Assembly: GCA_037355855.1 (NCBI GenBank)
Contig: CM074764.1
Location: 1,736,001 to 1,800,000, forward strand
Direction: 5' to 3'
Length of the DNA stretch: 64,000 bases
From: Pseudo-nitzschia pungens
Lineage: Eukaryota; Bacillariophyta; Bacillariophyceae; Bacillariales; Bacillariaceae
Shown here: positions 51,674 to 62,079 of the stretch, piece after piece
Layout: the number at the start of each line of letters is the position of its first letter
Position numbering within the stretch: position 1 is the first letter of the stretch
The notes under the pieces: generated by a model
The model's input: the letters and a program-made list of their open reading frames with translations, nothing else
The model's database searches: none
What the model was told of the DNA's origin: nothing
Position numbers and translations under genes: made by a program

Positions 51674-53146
51674 TCACACTTCAGCCATCAACATTTGCCT
51701 TTTTCTAACACACATATCTGCATCGATAAACATCTTCCTTTTCTTCTGCATGACATTACTCTCAGCGTGTGGGATATCATCCACATCTACTACTTCTCCC
51801 ATTCTTTTGAACCGTTCTCTCATAACCATTTCGAACTCTACTCCCGTCTCCCTTTCATTTCGTAGCACCTTAATTTCCTCACACACTTTGTTATACATAT
51901 TGATTCCCTTTTGGGACCACCCTTGTTTACTACCGCTCCTAGCATCACAAAACTTTTTTTTCACTTCAGCAAGGTCCTCTCCGTTCTTTCTCTTTAAGTA
52001 GTTCACCCATCTGTCGTACTCGTTGTGAATAATAATTAGTGCAAAAGCCTCATCGCTGGCTGAATATATATCACTGATCAACTTTGCATCTTTTACTTTT
52101 TCAAACCCAACAACCGACGGTGTTATCGCTGCTAAGATGCGACACGCAAAGTAGTAGAAATCGTCCTCACTATCGATACCCTTTCTCCTGTAATCTGGAT
52201 GTAATACCTTTGCTTCGGGATCGTCTTGATCATCTGTTTCTTTAAGCTCCAAGCTTCCTGGAAACAAATCTGGTATTTCCCATCCCTTCCTACGCGTTTT
52301 CTTTCTCTTCACATCGTCTGCAATCAAATCAAGTTCGATTTCTGTCACGTTAGACACAGCCACGATTTTAATTAGTAGTACTGTAAGTTGGCATTTCTTG
52401 TAGTCACACTCACCTAACCAATGATTCCGAACCGACGTCTGCACACAATTTCTCAACTCGGTCACGTTCTTTTTGATCAACGGAATGTTATAATCATAGA
52501 AATCGCACTTGTCAACGCCGCTAGGAAACGAAAGACACTCATCCTCCATCAGTCCTGCTAGCAATTTCTTGGCATAATCGTCATCCGCGAATTTAACCCA
52601 TTTAAACCATTCTGACCTCAGGTAGTCCTTCAACTTAGATACCACGACGTTCTTGCGATGCTTTTTAAGTGCCTTATTAATATCCTTTTTTGTCTTATTT
52701 TGTATGTCAATTACCACACCTCCACGTTGATCTCGCCTCTCCTTCTCAAGCTCTTTTACCCTTGCTTCGCTCTCCCTCAGTTGTTTCTCTTTTTCCGCCA
52801 ACCTTTTCTCCGCCGCCTCAAGTCTCTTCTCCAAATTGTCAATTATAGTGTCCTTATCTGCCGCCTTCGTAGAGTTGCTGAAATTGAAATTTGTCTGATT
52901 CCCTACAACCATGTTGTCCACCACATTGAGTACCATTCTTTGCTCATCTGCCGGTGTCTTTCCTTTTTGTTTCGTAGTCTTTTGTCCAGCCTGTTGTCTG
53001 GACGGCATTCTTGTCTTTTTCGTCGCTCCATAAGTAGGCGTTGGTAGCTTCTTACCACTCCGATTATGTCTTGGCACGTCAACATCAGCTGGTACTGTAC
53101 TAATAGCTGGAAGTGCTTTACTTAGTTCAGCGGCTTCTCTCGACAT
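51674..53146 (-). CDS. T2 copy B: coiled-coil protein of family T, two exons
   Basis: ATG at 53146; exons 53146-52414 and 52341-51674 after removing a 72-bp intron, about 466 residues. The intron is open in frame, so an unspliced reading of 490 codons also exists, but the comparison with copy A supports splicing. Features: N-terminal basic region with PRHNRSGK; a strong coiled coil at about residues 104-140 (LEKRLEAAEKRLAEKEKQL); the conserved domain VLHPDYRRKGIDSEDDFYYF, SDEAFALIIIHNEYDRWVNY and KKKFCDARSGSKQGWSQKG; Arg/Lys-rich C-terminus. It follows T1 copy B on the same strand, the same T1-then-T2 order as in the large element. Function unknown; nuclear accessory protein is a guess. Confidence 0.72.
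   Translation of the reverse strand: MSREAAELSKALPAISTVPADVDVPRHNRSGKKLPTPTYGATKKTRMPSRQQAGQKTTKQKGKTPADEQRMVLNVVDNMVVGNQTNFNFSNSTKAADKDTIIDNLEKRLEAAEKRLAEKEKQLRESEARVKELEKERRDQRGGVVIDIQNKTKKDINKALKKHRKNVVVSKLKDYLRSEWFKWVKFADDDYAKKLLAGLMEDECLSFPSGVDKCDFYDYNIPLIKKNVTELRNCVQTSVRNHWLGECDYKKCQLTVLLIKIVAVSNVTEIELDLIADDVKRKKTRRKGWEIPDLFPGSLELKETDDQDDPEAKVLHPDYRRKGIDSEDDFYYFACRILAAITPSVVGFEKVKDAKLISDIYSASDEAFALIIIHNEYDRWVNYLKRKNGEDLAEVKKKFCDARSGSKQGWSQKGINMYNKVCEEIKVLRNERETGVEFEMVMRERFKRMGEVVDVDDIPHAESNVMQKKRKMFIDADMCVRKRQMLMAEV
52342..52413 (-). other. Spliceosomal intron in T2 copy B (72 bp)
   Basis: Minus-strand donor TTAG|GTGAGTGTG and acceptor GTGACAG|AAATC, phase 1. Splicing gives HWLEIELDL, matching HYLEDTLEQ of copy A. 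Length is a multiple of three and contains no stop. Confidence 0.75.
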
Positions 53147-53692
53147 GATTGTGATCCGCTTATGATGTTCTTACAAATCTTGATTGAATGATATGTTCGC
53201 ACGTTGCATACACTCCTGTTTTATCACGTTTTTTGTGACATGATCAATAATCCACCGTAATTACTGCGTTGTAATTATACGTCGTAATTACAACAAGCAA
53301 TCACATGAAAAAAAAAAAATTCATTCAGCATGACATGTTGTTGACTGCTGGCATCCTCTTCTAGTGCAAGCTGTCTCTGCCGCGCCATTTTTTTTACCCA
53401 AAGTTTGTACTTATATTTCTACCAATACGACAGCCATTCCTTCAGACTGTAAGCATTCCCTCCCCCCCCGCGCCATTTTTTTTCATACTCTGATGGTAGT
53501 GGTACTTCTACTACCAGTACTGGTATTAATAGTACTACTGCTGTTACTATTACACTACGTGACCATCACCACAACTATGAATGGAAACCACTACTACCAA
53601 CCTTACTCTTAGTACTAGTAGTATGTACTATGACTAATACTACTAATAATGTTGTTTACTGCTACTAGTACTATTTCTACTACTAAACAATC
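53147..53692. other. Spacer between T1 and T2 copy B
   Basis: No gene. Contains TGGTAGTGGTACTTCTACTACC-type runs (53490-53560), poly-A/T stretches and GCGCCATTTTTTTT twice (53379 and 53469). Presumed T2 promoter on the minus strand. Confidence 0.45.
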
Positions 53693-54893
53693 TTACGTAC
53701 TTTCATCCTCTGTTTCCTTGTCCTCTGTGTTGGCCTTTGCCAACGTGCATGCATTATAAAGCGATGTATATGATGTAGAAGTCATGCCATCAATCCTTTC
53801 TTCAAACCAGTTCAACCATGCATTACGATTTGCCACAACCAACCATTTGTTTTCTGATAAACTGCCGTCCCTTTTCAATTCTGGAACAACAGCGACATCG
53901 GATAAAATGGTGTCAACATTGAATAAAAAAAATCCAGCTTCTAAAGTCCCCTTTGAAACAAAGGCTGATTCAGACTTTACTGGTTTTTTCTGCAATTTCC
54001 GAACCACAGCATAAATTCCTTCAGTTGTCACTGGATAATTATTCACTTCCGTCGTAGGCTGTTTTAGTTTGTCTACTTCAACAAAACACAATATCTGACA
54101 GGGGATGGTCATGGAATCGACGTCGAAGACTGCCCAATCCATCCAAACTGCGTTAACTTGTCCAGATGTCGACCGGTATGATGGATGACATCTGAATAAA
54201 TAATTGAATTGGTTTCCTTCGTCCCATCTGTTATGCTCTGTAAATGCCTCTATTGATGTATCATTGTCAAGCAATGGCAGGACTGAGTCACAGACAAAAT
54301 CAAGAATAACTGATGGTAAAAATGGCTTTTCTTTGTTAGATTTTCTCAGCCATTTCATACTGCCCCTAACTCCATCTTGGTTCCGGTAGATAGTGAATCT
54401 TGAACCACCGTTTTCTGGTTTTGGTTTCAGCGTCGATTCTTCTTCAGCGGGTTTGAGTCCATAACACACATTAGCTGCACGCAATAATAGCTTTTCCGTC
54501 TGTCGTTTTGTTGTTTGGCTTATCAACGTAGCAGCATTTTGTTGAGTGTTCTTCGCTGGAGCCTTCACTTCTGTTTTGTGGTGACTTTCACTAAAGCTAC
54601 TATCCCAACCTAGTGGATGCCCCCACAATTTTATGTACTCTGGTATGTGGAAGTACAGATGATTTTTGATGAGTTTCGTTCCCATTCCCTTTCGAATACA
54701 CGCACGGTTGATCGTGTTTATATAATGAATTATCGTCTTTGGCAGATTTCCGAGTGACTTCGGAGTTATTCGCCCGTGTTTCAAGAACTCTTCCATAGAT
54801 ATTATCTGTTGGATTGCGTCAATTTGTGTCCTAGCATATTGCATATCTTCCAGAATCTGCTGTCCACCTTCAGACAATATCGCTACTAGGATG
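53693..54893 (-). pseudogene. T1 copy B: transposase-like, C-terminal part
   Basis: Continuation of the frame broken at 57748. It begins ILVAILSEGGQQILEDMQYA and carries QQIISMEEFLKHGRITPKSL, RKGMGTKLIKNHLYFHIPEY, SESHHKTEVKAPAKNTQQNA (all shared with copy A) and then about 260 residues absent from copy A, including GQVNAVWMDWAVFDVDSMTI, with an acidic C-terminus ending before the stop at 53693. It therefore shows what the missing end of copy A should look like. The last part may be a separate domain; I do not recognise it. Confidence 0.65.
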
Positions 54894-55190
54894 CGTCCGA
54901 AAACTGGTTCGCGACCCATCGCGACCAATCGCGACCGGATCGCGACCCAATCGCGACTTGTCTCAGAAAAATGCGACCCCAATTTTTTATTTCACAACCT
55001 TTTTTCCATTATTCTCAACCTTATTTCTCCTTTTTCTCGATCCCCGCATCGTTTTCAGGAAAATGTTCTGATCTAGACCCTGATATTCAGTCCCTCGTCA
55101 CCCTTTCATTCCATTTTACACATTTGACACATTTGACTCAACATAACAAATAATTTTTAATCAGATTTACTTCAATCATCAATCACACAA
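54894..55190 (+). repeat. Left terminal/subterminal region of the non-autonomous T element
   Basis: Contains five TCGCGACC-type motifs in the first 70 bp (CGCGACCCATCGCGACCAAT and following), then the pyrimidine-rich sequence shared with 560-780. Such clustered short subterminal repeats are where CACTA-type accessory proteins bind in plants. Confidence 0.75.
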
Positions 55191-55194
55191 AAGT

Positions 55195-56060
55195 GACAGC
55201 ATGCAGCAACCAACGCGTCGATAATACAGGGGGGACAGCAAGCAACAGCAACGCGTCGATAATACAAACGCGTCGATAATACAGGGGGGGACAGCAAGCA
55301 GCAGCAACGCGTCGATAATACAGCAGGGGGGACAGCAAGCAGCAACGCGTCGATAATACAGCAGGGGGGACAGCAAGCAGCAGCAAGCAGCGACGTGTCG
55401 GTAATACATGGGGGACAGCAAGCAGATAGAGGTGCTGAGTGAATAAGCCAATCAAAAAAATCGATTTTCCAGTACAAATTGTACAGGGATTTATGTAGAA
55501 AAAAAAATCTAACACAGGGTGGACAGCGCGTCAATACAAACAGCAACGCGTCAATAATACAGGGGGGACAGCAAGCAGCAGCAACGCGTCGATATAATAA
55601 AGGGGGGGGGGGGACAGCAAGCAGCAGCAAGCAGCAGCAAGCAGCAGCAAGCAGCAACGCGTCGATAATACAGGGGGGGGACAGCAAGCAGCAGCAACGC
55701 GTCGATAATACAGGGGGGACAGCAAGCAGCAACGCGTCGATAATACAGGGGGCGACAGCAAGCAGCAACGCGTCGATAATACAGGGGGCAACAGCAAGCA
55801 GCAGCAACGCGTCGATAATACAGGGGGGGACAGCAAACAGCAGCAACGCGTCAATAATACAGGGGGGGACAGCAAGCAGCAGCAACGCGTCTCGATAATA
55901 CAAACGCGTCGATAATACAGGGGGGGACGGCAAGCAGCAAGCAGCAACCAACGCGTCGATAATACAGGGGAGACAGCAAGCAGCAAGCAGCAACAACGCG
56001 TCGATAATACATGGGGGGACAGCAAGCAGCAACGCATCGATAATACAGGGGGGATAATAC
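55195..56060. repeat. ACGCGTCGATAATACAGGGGGGACAGCAAGCAGC-type arrays
   Basis: About twenty units of AACGCGTCGATAATACAGG, followed by G-runs and GACAGCAAGCAGCAGC of variable length. One interruption at 55429-55520 holds the third copy of the GTACAANTTGTAC palindrome motif. The frames with repeated CCLLSPPVLSTR on the minus strand are translations of the unit. Confidence 0.9.
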
Positions 56061-56082
56061 ACGAGAATATTTTTAAAGAACT

Positions 56083-56765
56083 ATCGCCATCTTTCGATCG
56101 TATCGGTCGTTCCCCTCTTCAACAATCGTATCGGTCGTTCGTCGTTCCCCTCGTCGTTGTCGTCCTTGAAATCGTCATTGCTCTTCGTTTTGATCGTCGT
56201 CGTCGTCGTCCTTGAAATCGTCGTTGCTCTTCGTTTCGATCGTGTTTGTCGTCCTTGAAGTCGTCGTTGCTCTTCGCTTCGATCGTCTTCGTCGTTGCTC
56301 TTTGCTACGATCTGTGTGTGGTTGTACAAAATAAACAATGGGCGGTTAGTCGTCATCGTCGTCCCGGTCGTCGTCGTCAGCTCGCTCGTCATCATCGTCC
56401 CCCTCTTCTACGATCGTACCTTTGTCGTACCTTTTAGTGTCTTCGGTCTTCGTTGTTCCGATCGTCTTTGTCATCCTCTGCAGGTTCGTTCGCGCGTCGT
56501 ACTCGTAGATATCTGGATAAGCCAGATGACTCAAGGTCTGCAACCCACCCTACCTTGATAACAAAAGATAACAGGAAGGATTTCAAGAGTGATCAGTTCT
56601 TTACTTTCTTTGCCATTAGTCTCTCCAAGATGGTACCAGGCGCCTTGTTCTCACTTTAAACTGGGCCTGACAGAAAATTTCCAATGCCGAAACGAAAATT
56701 ATGAAAATTTTGACGGTACGGTAGGAGGGAGATGTGGGGCGGAAAATCGAACAACAAAATTCACC
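56083..56765 (+). repeat. GATCGT(C/T) minisatellite followed by region R
   Basis: 56083-56475 is a degenerate array built on CGATCGT, CGTCGTC and TTGCTCTTCG words. 56495-56765 is the second copy of region R (words GATATCTGGATAAGCCAG, CACTTTAAACTGGGCC, GGGGCGGAAAATC). Same order as at 5105-5770. Confidence 0.7.
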
Positions 56766-57159
56766 GTGATGATGATGCACTGATGCACGCGATGATGATG
56801 CACTGATGCACGTAAACACGTAGGTAACAGTACTGTTTGTACAGTCCCAGGAAAAAATGACAGCAATGTACGTAGATTACAGTACTAAGTCTACAGTCTT
56901 AGTAAAAGAAAAAATGACATGTCTGCATACATAGTACCTAGTAGTACGTATGTATGTATAGGCAGGGGATGTGTAGGTTTCCAGTACGGTGTATACTGTA
57001 CGTACAGTACTGGTACAAATCTTTTGGCGCGAAGTGGTGGAGGTACGGTACCTTACTGTTGGTACATATTATACAGGATGAGCCTTCCCCGAGATTGAAG
57101 TAGCATTATAATATAGAGAGAACACCCTTTCTGTAGTAGTAGTAGACAGTAGTAGTGGC

Positions 57160-57320
57160 ACCAATGGATGCAATTAGGTTGGTGTTCTTGGTTCAAGTCC
57201 TGCCATGGGAATGTCATTTGCTACATCACGATGCGGGAGCAATATTTTTGCTGCGAAGCGCATGTCACGATAAGTGAGCTATTCAGTTATTCAATGGTGA
57301 CACCCAAATTATTGGTGCTT
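57160..57320. repeat. SINE-like segment with a B-box-like GGTTCAAGTCC
   Basis: GTTCTTGGTTCAAGTCCTGCCA resembles the T-arm/B box of a tRNA gene, and similarity to the complement of 61262-61412 covers TTTGCTACATCACGATGC and CAGTTATTCAAT. No full tRNA cloverleaf can be drawn. The interval 56766-57160 holds only GTAC-rich and microsatellite sequence. Confidence 0.35.
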
Positions 57321-57335
57321 AATCCAAAATTTCTT

Positions 57336-57747
57336 AGGTGAGGGTCGCAATTCGTGTGAGGAGAGGGGTCGCGATTTCTGAAGTAGTCCATAATTTTTGT
57401 GAAGAATTTTTTGAATATATGCTGGAATTTCTTGAGGGGTGTGCCGGGAAATAATTTGTGTCGTGTTAAAAAAAAGGATTAAATTTTTTTGAAAAAAGCA
57501 CGAGAAAATTAGAATGGGGTTGATTAATTTGATTAAGTGACTGAAGAAAATATTTGAGTCTTAAAAAAAATTTGGGTCGAGTTTGAATTTTATTTTTTTT
57601 TCTCGTAATTGAGGTAGTTACTGGGTCGCGATTGGGGTTGCGAATCGGGAGAGAGCTAGGAATCGAGCTACGTCCAAATGAGCCAGGAATAAATCGCTAC
57701 CCCCCCAAATAAATTCTTGGGAGGGGTCGCGAACCAGTTTTCGGACG
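57336..57747 (-). repeat. Right terminal/subterminal region of the non-autonomous T element
   Basis: Aligns with 23340-23862. Contains GGTCGCGATT, GGTTGCGAATCGGG and GGGGTCGCGAACC, complements of the left subterminal motifs, and ends in the 24-bp inverted repeat. Confidence 0.75.
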
Positions 57748-59761
57748 TGCACAATAGCATAGTACCACTGAAGTCTTTTCCTTCTTTTTTCGTCACAGAC
57801 AACACGCTCGTTGCAAACTTGGTCCTTGGGAAATCTCTGTCCGATTGTCTGGACAATAGGGCACCATAACGCTGAGCGATATACCCAATGGCTTCCCATG
57901 TAGCTTTTCCTTTCTTTAATCTTGGTGCAAAATGAGTAACGTCAACGTCTCTGTTTAGTAACTGTTGTTCAATTGCCTCAACACACCTCCGTGCTGCCCC
58001 TAATTGATGCATATGGAGTGTTTCACCTGGTGACGCCAAGTGGATATTATTTAGGTTTGCCCCGAAATTCATACAGTGGAAAGCATTAACGATCTTATGA
58101 TGGGATCGTTCTTTGAAATATTCAGTCGCATCCTCTCCAATCGGTGTCTGAAAATCACTTGGAGTCCATAACTTTACGTGTTGCTGGGTTCTAGGCCTGT
58201 TTATATCACTTGTCGGGCAATCACAGTGCCTGCACAGTTTTTTCACCCTTCCCGAACGGGATGCATATTTCCCACATAACTTGTCGTGCAGTTCCGTGTC
58301 ACCTATTACATATGCAATAGCGAATCTCATTTTCACCCTCCACACTTTACCTCCGTAGGGAAGGTAATCCCATATAATGCCTTCCTGTTTTTCGTCCAGC
58401 TTCTGGAATGATGCCAATGCAACTGCAATTGCATTGTGAACGTTCTGTACCCCCTCAGTCGCCGTTGGTTTTCTTGAATGATGTGTGCTTTCCCATTCGC
58501 TGTCTGGGTGGAAGTAAATAGTTGTCCAAGCTTCCGGGCGCTTTCTCGTCTCCACGTTGAATATACCAAGAGTCATATTTAGTGGAGTTAGAGATAACCT
58601 CCCGTGTGCATCCAAACTGATACCATCCATGTAAAAAATCAATGGTACTAAAATCTCGGGTGGATCTGTTTCTTTCCGGCAAATCAAATTCCATGAATCC
58701 CTCCACCATGATCCGTGATGCAGTTCCGAGATATACGTACTTTGGGATATGACAGGATCGTTCTCTGGTTGCAAAGGATTCGTTCTACTTGGAAAGGAAA
58801 GATTTTCTTCCCTCATCAGTTCTGTGTTGGATAGAAGTGAGTATAGTGCCTGTGTGAAGTGACGGACGTATATCTGGGCAGGCTTGTTGTCCGGTAGCCA
58901 ATTCACTATCTCTGGCTCAAAGTTGGGATGTGGTATCTTGATTTGGTTTCTTATATCCTTGAATATAGCATCGCGTTTTCTTATTTTGGCTGTTTGGAAG
59001 TCAAAACCTGGAATGCTCTGACATTCTTTTGCCCATTTCATTATCATACCGAACGTTCCCAACGCTAATTTATTTTCCGACAAAAGATTCATAAGCTTAA
59101 TTTCAACCTCTGTTTGCTTGTTCATTTGTGGAATTTGTTGCAATCGAAAATTCTTTTCCATTTCGTTTAGTTCTTCTGGATCAATATCATTCGTTTCCTG
59201 GGTTGCAGAATTGGCGTCGTCGTTGTCAAAATCAGGGTAGGTTGTCGCGTCGTCATCGTTTATAATACCTTCACCCCCACGGTCGATATCATCACTTGCC
59301 ATTTTGGCAGAGTCTGCCTCCACCGCTAAATGTTTCTTGATCGCATTAGGTTCAATTGGGGGCACCAATACATCTGCCACCACCTGCGTGTTCAAAGTTT
59401 CGTTTGTTCCTGTATTTGATAGAGATGTCGGACCTTGAGGGCCGTTTTCTGTCATCGTCAACGAAAAATCACCAGTTTTGTGGCCTCGAGAAATACTAGG
59501 GTTTCTGCGAGTGTGACTTGATGTTTTAAGAACAGACGCCCTGAGTGGTTCGTCTGTGCATTCATAGAATTCTCTGCATTCATCGTAGTGGCTGAGGTGG
59601 GACCGAAATCCGGAACTCACTCATTTACACACAGGAGGGATGGAGGAGGATACGACTTGATACCCTTTGAATCTTTTCATCTCTCCTCCGTTTCGAAGAC
59701 ACGCCTTGCAGTAAAATTGCATATCAAATCGCCTAGCATTTTTAAATTGTGGCTTGGGCAT
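57748..59761 (-). pseudogene. T1 copy B: transposase-like, N-terminal part
   Basis: ATG at 59761 (MPKPQFKNARRF), with FYCKACLRNGGEMKRFKGYQ aligning to copy A. One in-frame TGA at 59623-59621 lies in a 12-bp stretch (TGAGTGAGTTCC) absent from copy A. After it the frame is open for about 620 codons: an acidic linker (SAKMASDDIDRGGEGIINDD); LHHGSWWRDSWNLICRKE; YMDGISLDAHGRLSLTPLNM; IGDTELHDKLCGKYASRSG; LCRHCDCPTSDINRP; LHMHQLGAARR; then VTKKEGKDFSGTMLLC at the insertion. The DDE-like motifs match copy A, so the family is real and protein-conserved. Two lesions (stop and insertion) make this copy inactive unless read-through and splicing rescue it. Confidence 0.68.
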
Positions 59762-61260
59762 TTTAGTTGTCAATTGTTGGGATGACGAATTATTTGTATG
59801 GTACTAGCTGCTCTTCCATGTGATGAAGTGACGATTGCGGTTGTGAAGTTGTTTCATTTTCGTTTGGTTCTCTTGCTTCGTACGCCTTTCAGTGCATTTT
59901 AAGGTAGACCCAAAAAAATCCAATACATTGTTTAACACAATTTCCTGAGGTTCACCAGTTCCTTTGCTTCAGTTAACAATTTGACTAATTGTTTACTATA
60001 CTACTATGCTATCTATTTTGGTTGCGTTGCTTTGCATTACACCAATATACTAATCTTGCTGTGTGCTTTGCTATCATCTGTGATACCATCTGTTTTTGCT
60101 ACTACCTGTTTTTCTACCTGGTGCTATGATGCTGTCTGGTGCAATGCTGTCTTCAGCTGCGCATCTTGTTTCATCCATGTATTTGTTAACTGTATCTACT
60201 ACTATTAGTAGCGATACCATGCATTGCACTGTAGTTATTCTGCATTGCACTGTAGTTATTTTTTGTGTCTGCTTTGTTATTCGCCTTACTAACTCCTCCT
60301 TTGTTAACTGTCTCCATTAATGTATTTGCTCTATAGTATTGTAATTATTTTGGTTACTAGTATGTGATCTGGTATTGTCTTATTTCCTATATTCATTTCC
60401 ATCTGCTTTTCTATCTGGTTTTCTCTTGCTCTATTTGCTTTCGATTCGTACATCTGGTTAATCACAGCATCTCGATGTTTCTCCTTGCATTGTAGTTACT
60501 CTACATTGCACTATAGTTATTTTTTTTTGTCTGCTTTGCTAGTGTCTGCAAAGCTCTCTAACTCCTTTTGCTGTATTTGCTTACTGTATTTTCTCACTGA
60601 TGCATTGTAGTTACTCTACATTGAACTATAGTTATTTTTTCCTGTATGTTTTGCTAGTATCTGCTTTGCTATCTAACTCATTTTGCTGTTTTTGCTGCTG
60701 ACTATATTTCCCTTCCATGTTGTGCTCACTGTATTAGCTCACTGTACTTTCTCACTGTATCTGGTCACTGTATTTGCTATCTGCATTGCTCAATGTATTA
60801 TCTGCTTTGCTAACTGATTTGCTAACAGCTTTGCTAACAGCGTTGCTCAATGTTTCTCCTTGCATTGTAGTTACTCTACATTGCACTATAGTTATTTTTT
60901 TTTTGTCTGCTTTGCTAGTGTCTGCAAAGCTCTCTAACTCCTTTTGCTGTATTTGCTTACTGTATTTTCTCACTGTAATGGCTCACTATAATTCCCTTGC
61001 TGATTTTCTCACTGTAATGGCTCACTATAATTCCCTTGCTGTTTTTGCTCATTATATTATCTGCTTTGCTAACCGATTTGCTAACAGCTGCGCTAACAGC
61101 GTTGCTCAATGTTTCTCCTGGCGTTACTCTGCATTGCACCACTGTATTTTTTTTTTTTTTTTAACTATTCTGCTATCTGCATTACTGTCTCCTTTGCAAT
61201 CTAGACTTTCATTCCGACCTATTTTAATAGATACTAATAATGTAAAATGAAACATCCAAA
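59762..61260. repeat. Low-complexity region rich in TTTGCT/CTGTATT words
   Basis: No gene. From about 59985 to 61230 the sequence consists of loosely repeated TTTGCTATCTGC, CTCACTGTA and TAGTTACTCTACATTGCACT words; a segment at 60489-60610 is repeated about 377 bp later (60866-60990). Poly-T runs at 60520, 60895 and 61146. Confidence 0.65.
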
Positions 61261-61261
61261 T

Positions 61262-61412
61262 GAATGTTGTCACCCAAAATAACTAATGGTATGGATGCCA
61301 TTATTGAATAACTGGATAGATCACTTAGTAACATTTGCTTCAAAGTAAAAATATTGCTACTGCATCGTGATGTAGCAAAAGGCAATGCCACCGTGAGGCC
61401 TGAACCCACCAC
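61262..61412. repeat. SINE-like segment, second copy (opposite orientation)
   Basis: Complement is similar to 57190-57320 and contains GTGGGTTCAGGCCTCACGG, again near a B-box-like GGTTCAGGCC. The two copies differ at many positions, so the family is old. Confidence 0.35.
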
Positions 61413-61540
61413 AACATAATGATTTTGTCGTACTGTGCCACTATTTCCATTTGGTCTTACTCAACTTACTGATATAATGCTCTAGTTTGGTTTTTATATG
61501 TGATTATTTTTGTATTCCGCAAAGTAATATACAGTGGGCA

Positions 61541-61710
61541 GCATACAGTGGGCACTATTACGATGCTAACAAATAATAATACAGCCTACTGCTAGCAACA
61601 TACAGTGGGCACGATTACGATGCTAGCAAATAATAATACAGCCTAGTGCTAGCAACATACAGTGGGCACGATTACGATGCTAACAAATAATAATACAGCC
61701 TACTGCTATA
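61541..61710. repeat. 57-bp tandem repeat with TGCTAGCAA (three units)
   Basis: Units of ACATACAGTGGGCACGATTA, CGATGCTAGCAAATAATAAT and ACAGCCTACTGCTAGCA, about 57 bp apart. Related to the inverted unit at 297-440. Confidence 0.8.
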
Positions 61711-61789
61711 TTTTATTTTTCCATGCCTGTAAAAACAGTACTGCAAACAGTACGGTCCCGTACATACATTATGTGCATTATCGCGGTGG

Positions 61790-62075
61790 CTTTTGATGAT
61801 CACAAAATCGATTTTTCCGCCCCACATCTCCCTCCTCAAAATTTTCATAATTTTCATTTTTGTTTCGTTGTCGGAATTTTCTGGCCGGTCCAGTCGAAAG
61901 TGAACCACGAGGCGCCTGGTACCATCTTGGAGAGACAAACAGCAAAGAGAGTAAGGAACAGGCCATTCTTGAAATCCTTGCTGTTTTCTTTTGTTATCAA
62001 GGTAGGGTGGGCTGCAGTCCTCGAATCACCTGGCTTACCCAGATATCTACGAGTACGACGCTAGCGACAACAAAT
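61790..62075 (-). repeat. Region R, third copy (minus orientation)
   Basis: Complement matches 5460-5770 and 56495-56765: GGTAGGGTGGGCTGCAGTCC, ACCTGGCTTACCCAGATATC and TTTTCCGCCCCACATCTCCC. It abuts the minisatellite and T4, mirroring the order in the large element. Confidence 0.7.
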
Positions 62076-62079
62076 ATCG

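Larger units (their letters stand above)
54894..57747. mobile_element. Non-autonomous family T element (2854 bp) inside T1 copy B
   Basis: Perfect 24-bp inverted ends CGTCCGAAAACTGGTTCGCG... (54894-54917, 57724-57747), flanked by TG on both sides (54892-54893 and 57748-57749). Removing element plus one TG (2856 bp) rejoins T1 in frame: MLLC then ILVAIL, matching the length of MLIS-ILLTL in copy A. Its left 300 bp and right 400 bp are similar to the ends of the 493-23862 element. The interior has only repeats, region R and a SINE-like segment. It would need T1 in trans. Confidence 0.9.

Noticed and set aside
51010..51708. 232-codon plus-strand frame
   Set aside because: Half is the 21-bp tandem repeat (SLYIGSSS units) and the rest is low-complexity; it ends beside T2 on the other strand and has no relative in the window.
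55172..56062. Cys/Leu-rich frames (repeated CCLLSPPVLSTR)
   Set aside because: Translation of the ACGCGTCGATAATACAGG array. Not membrane proteins.
57160..57215. A tRNA gene
   Set aside because: Only a B-box-like T arm is visible. Acceptor, D and anticodon arms cannot be paired.
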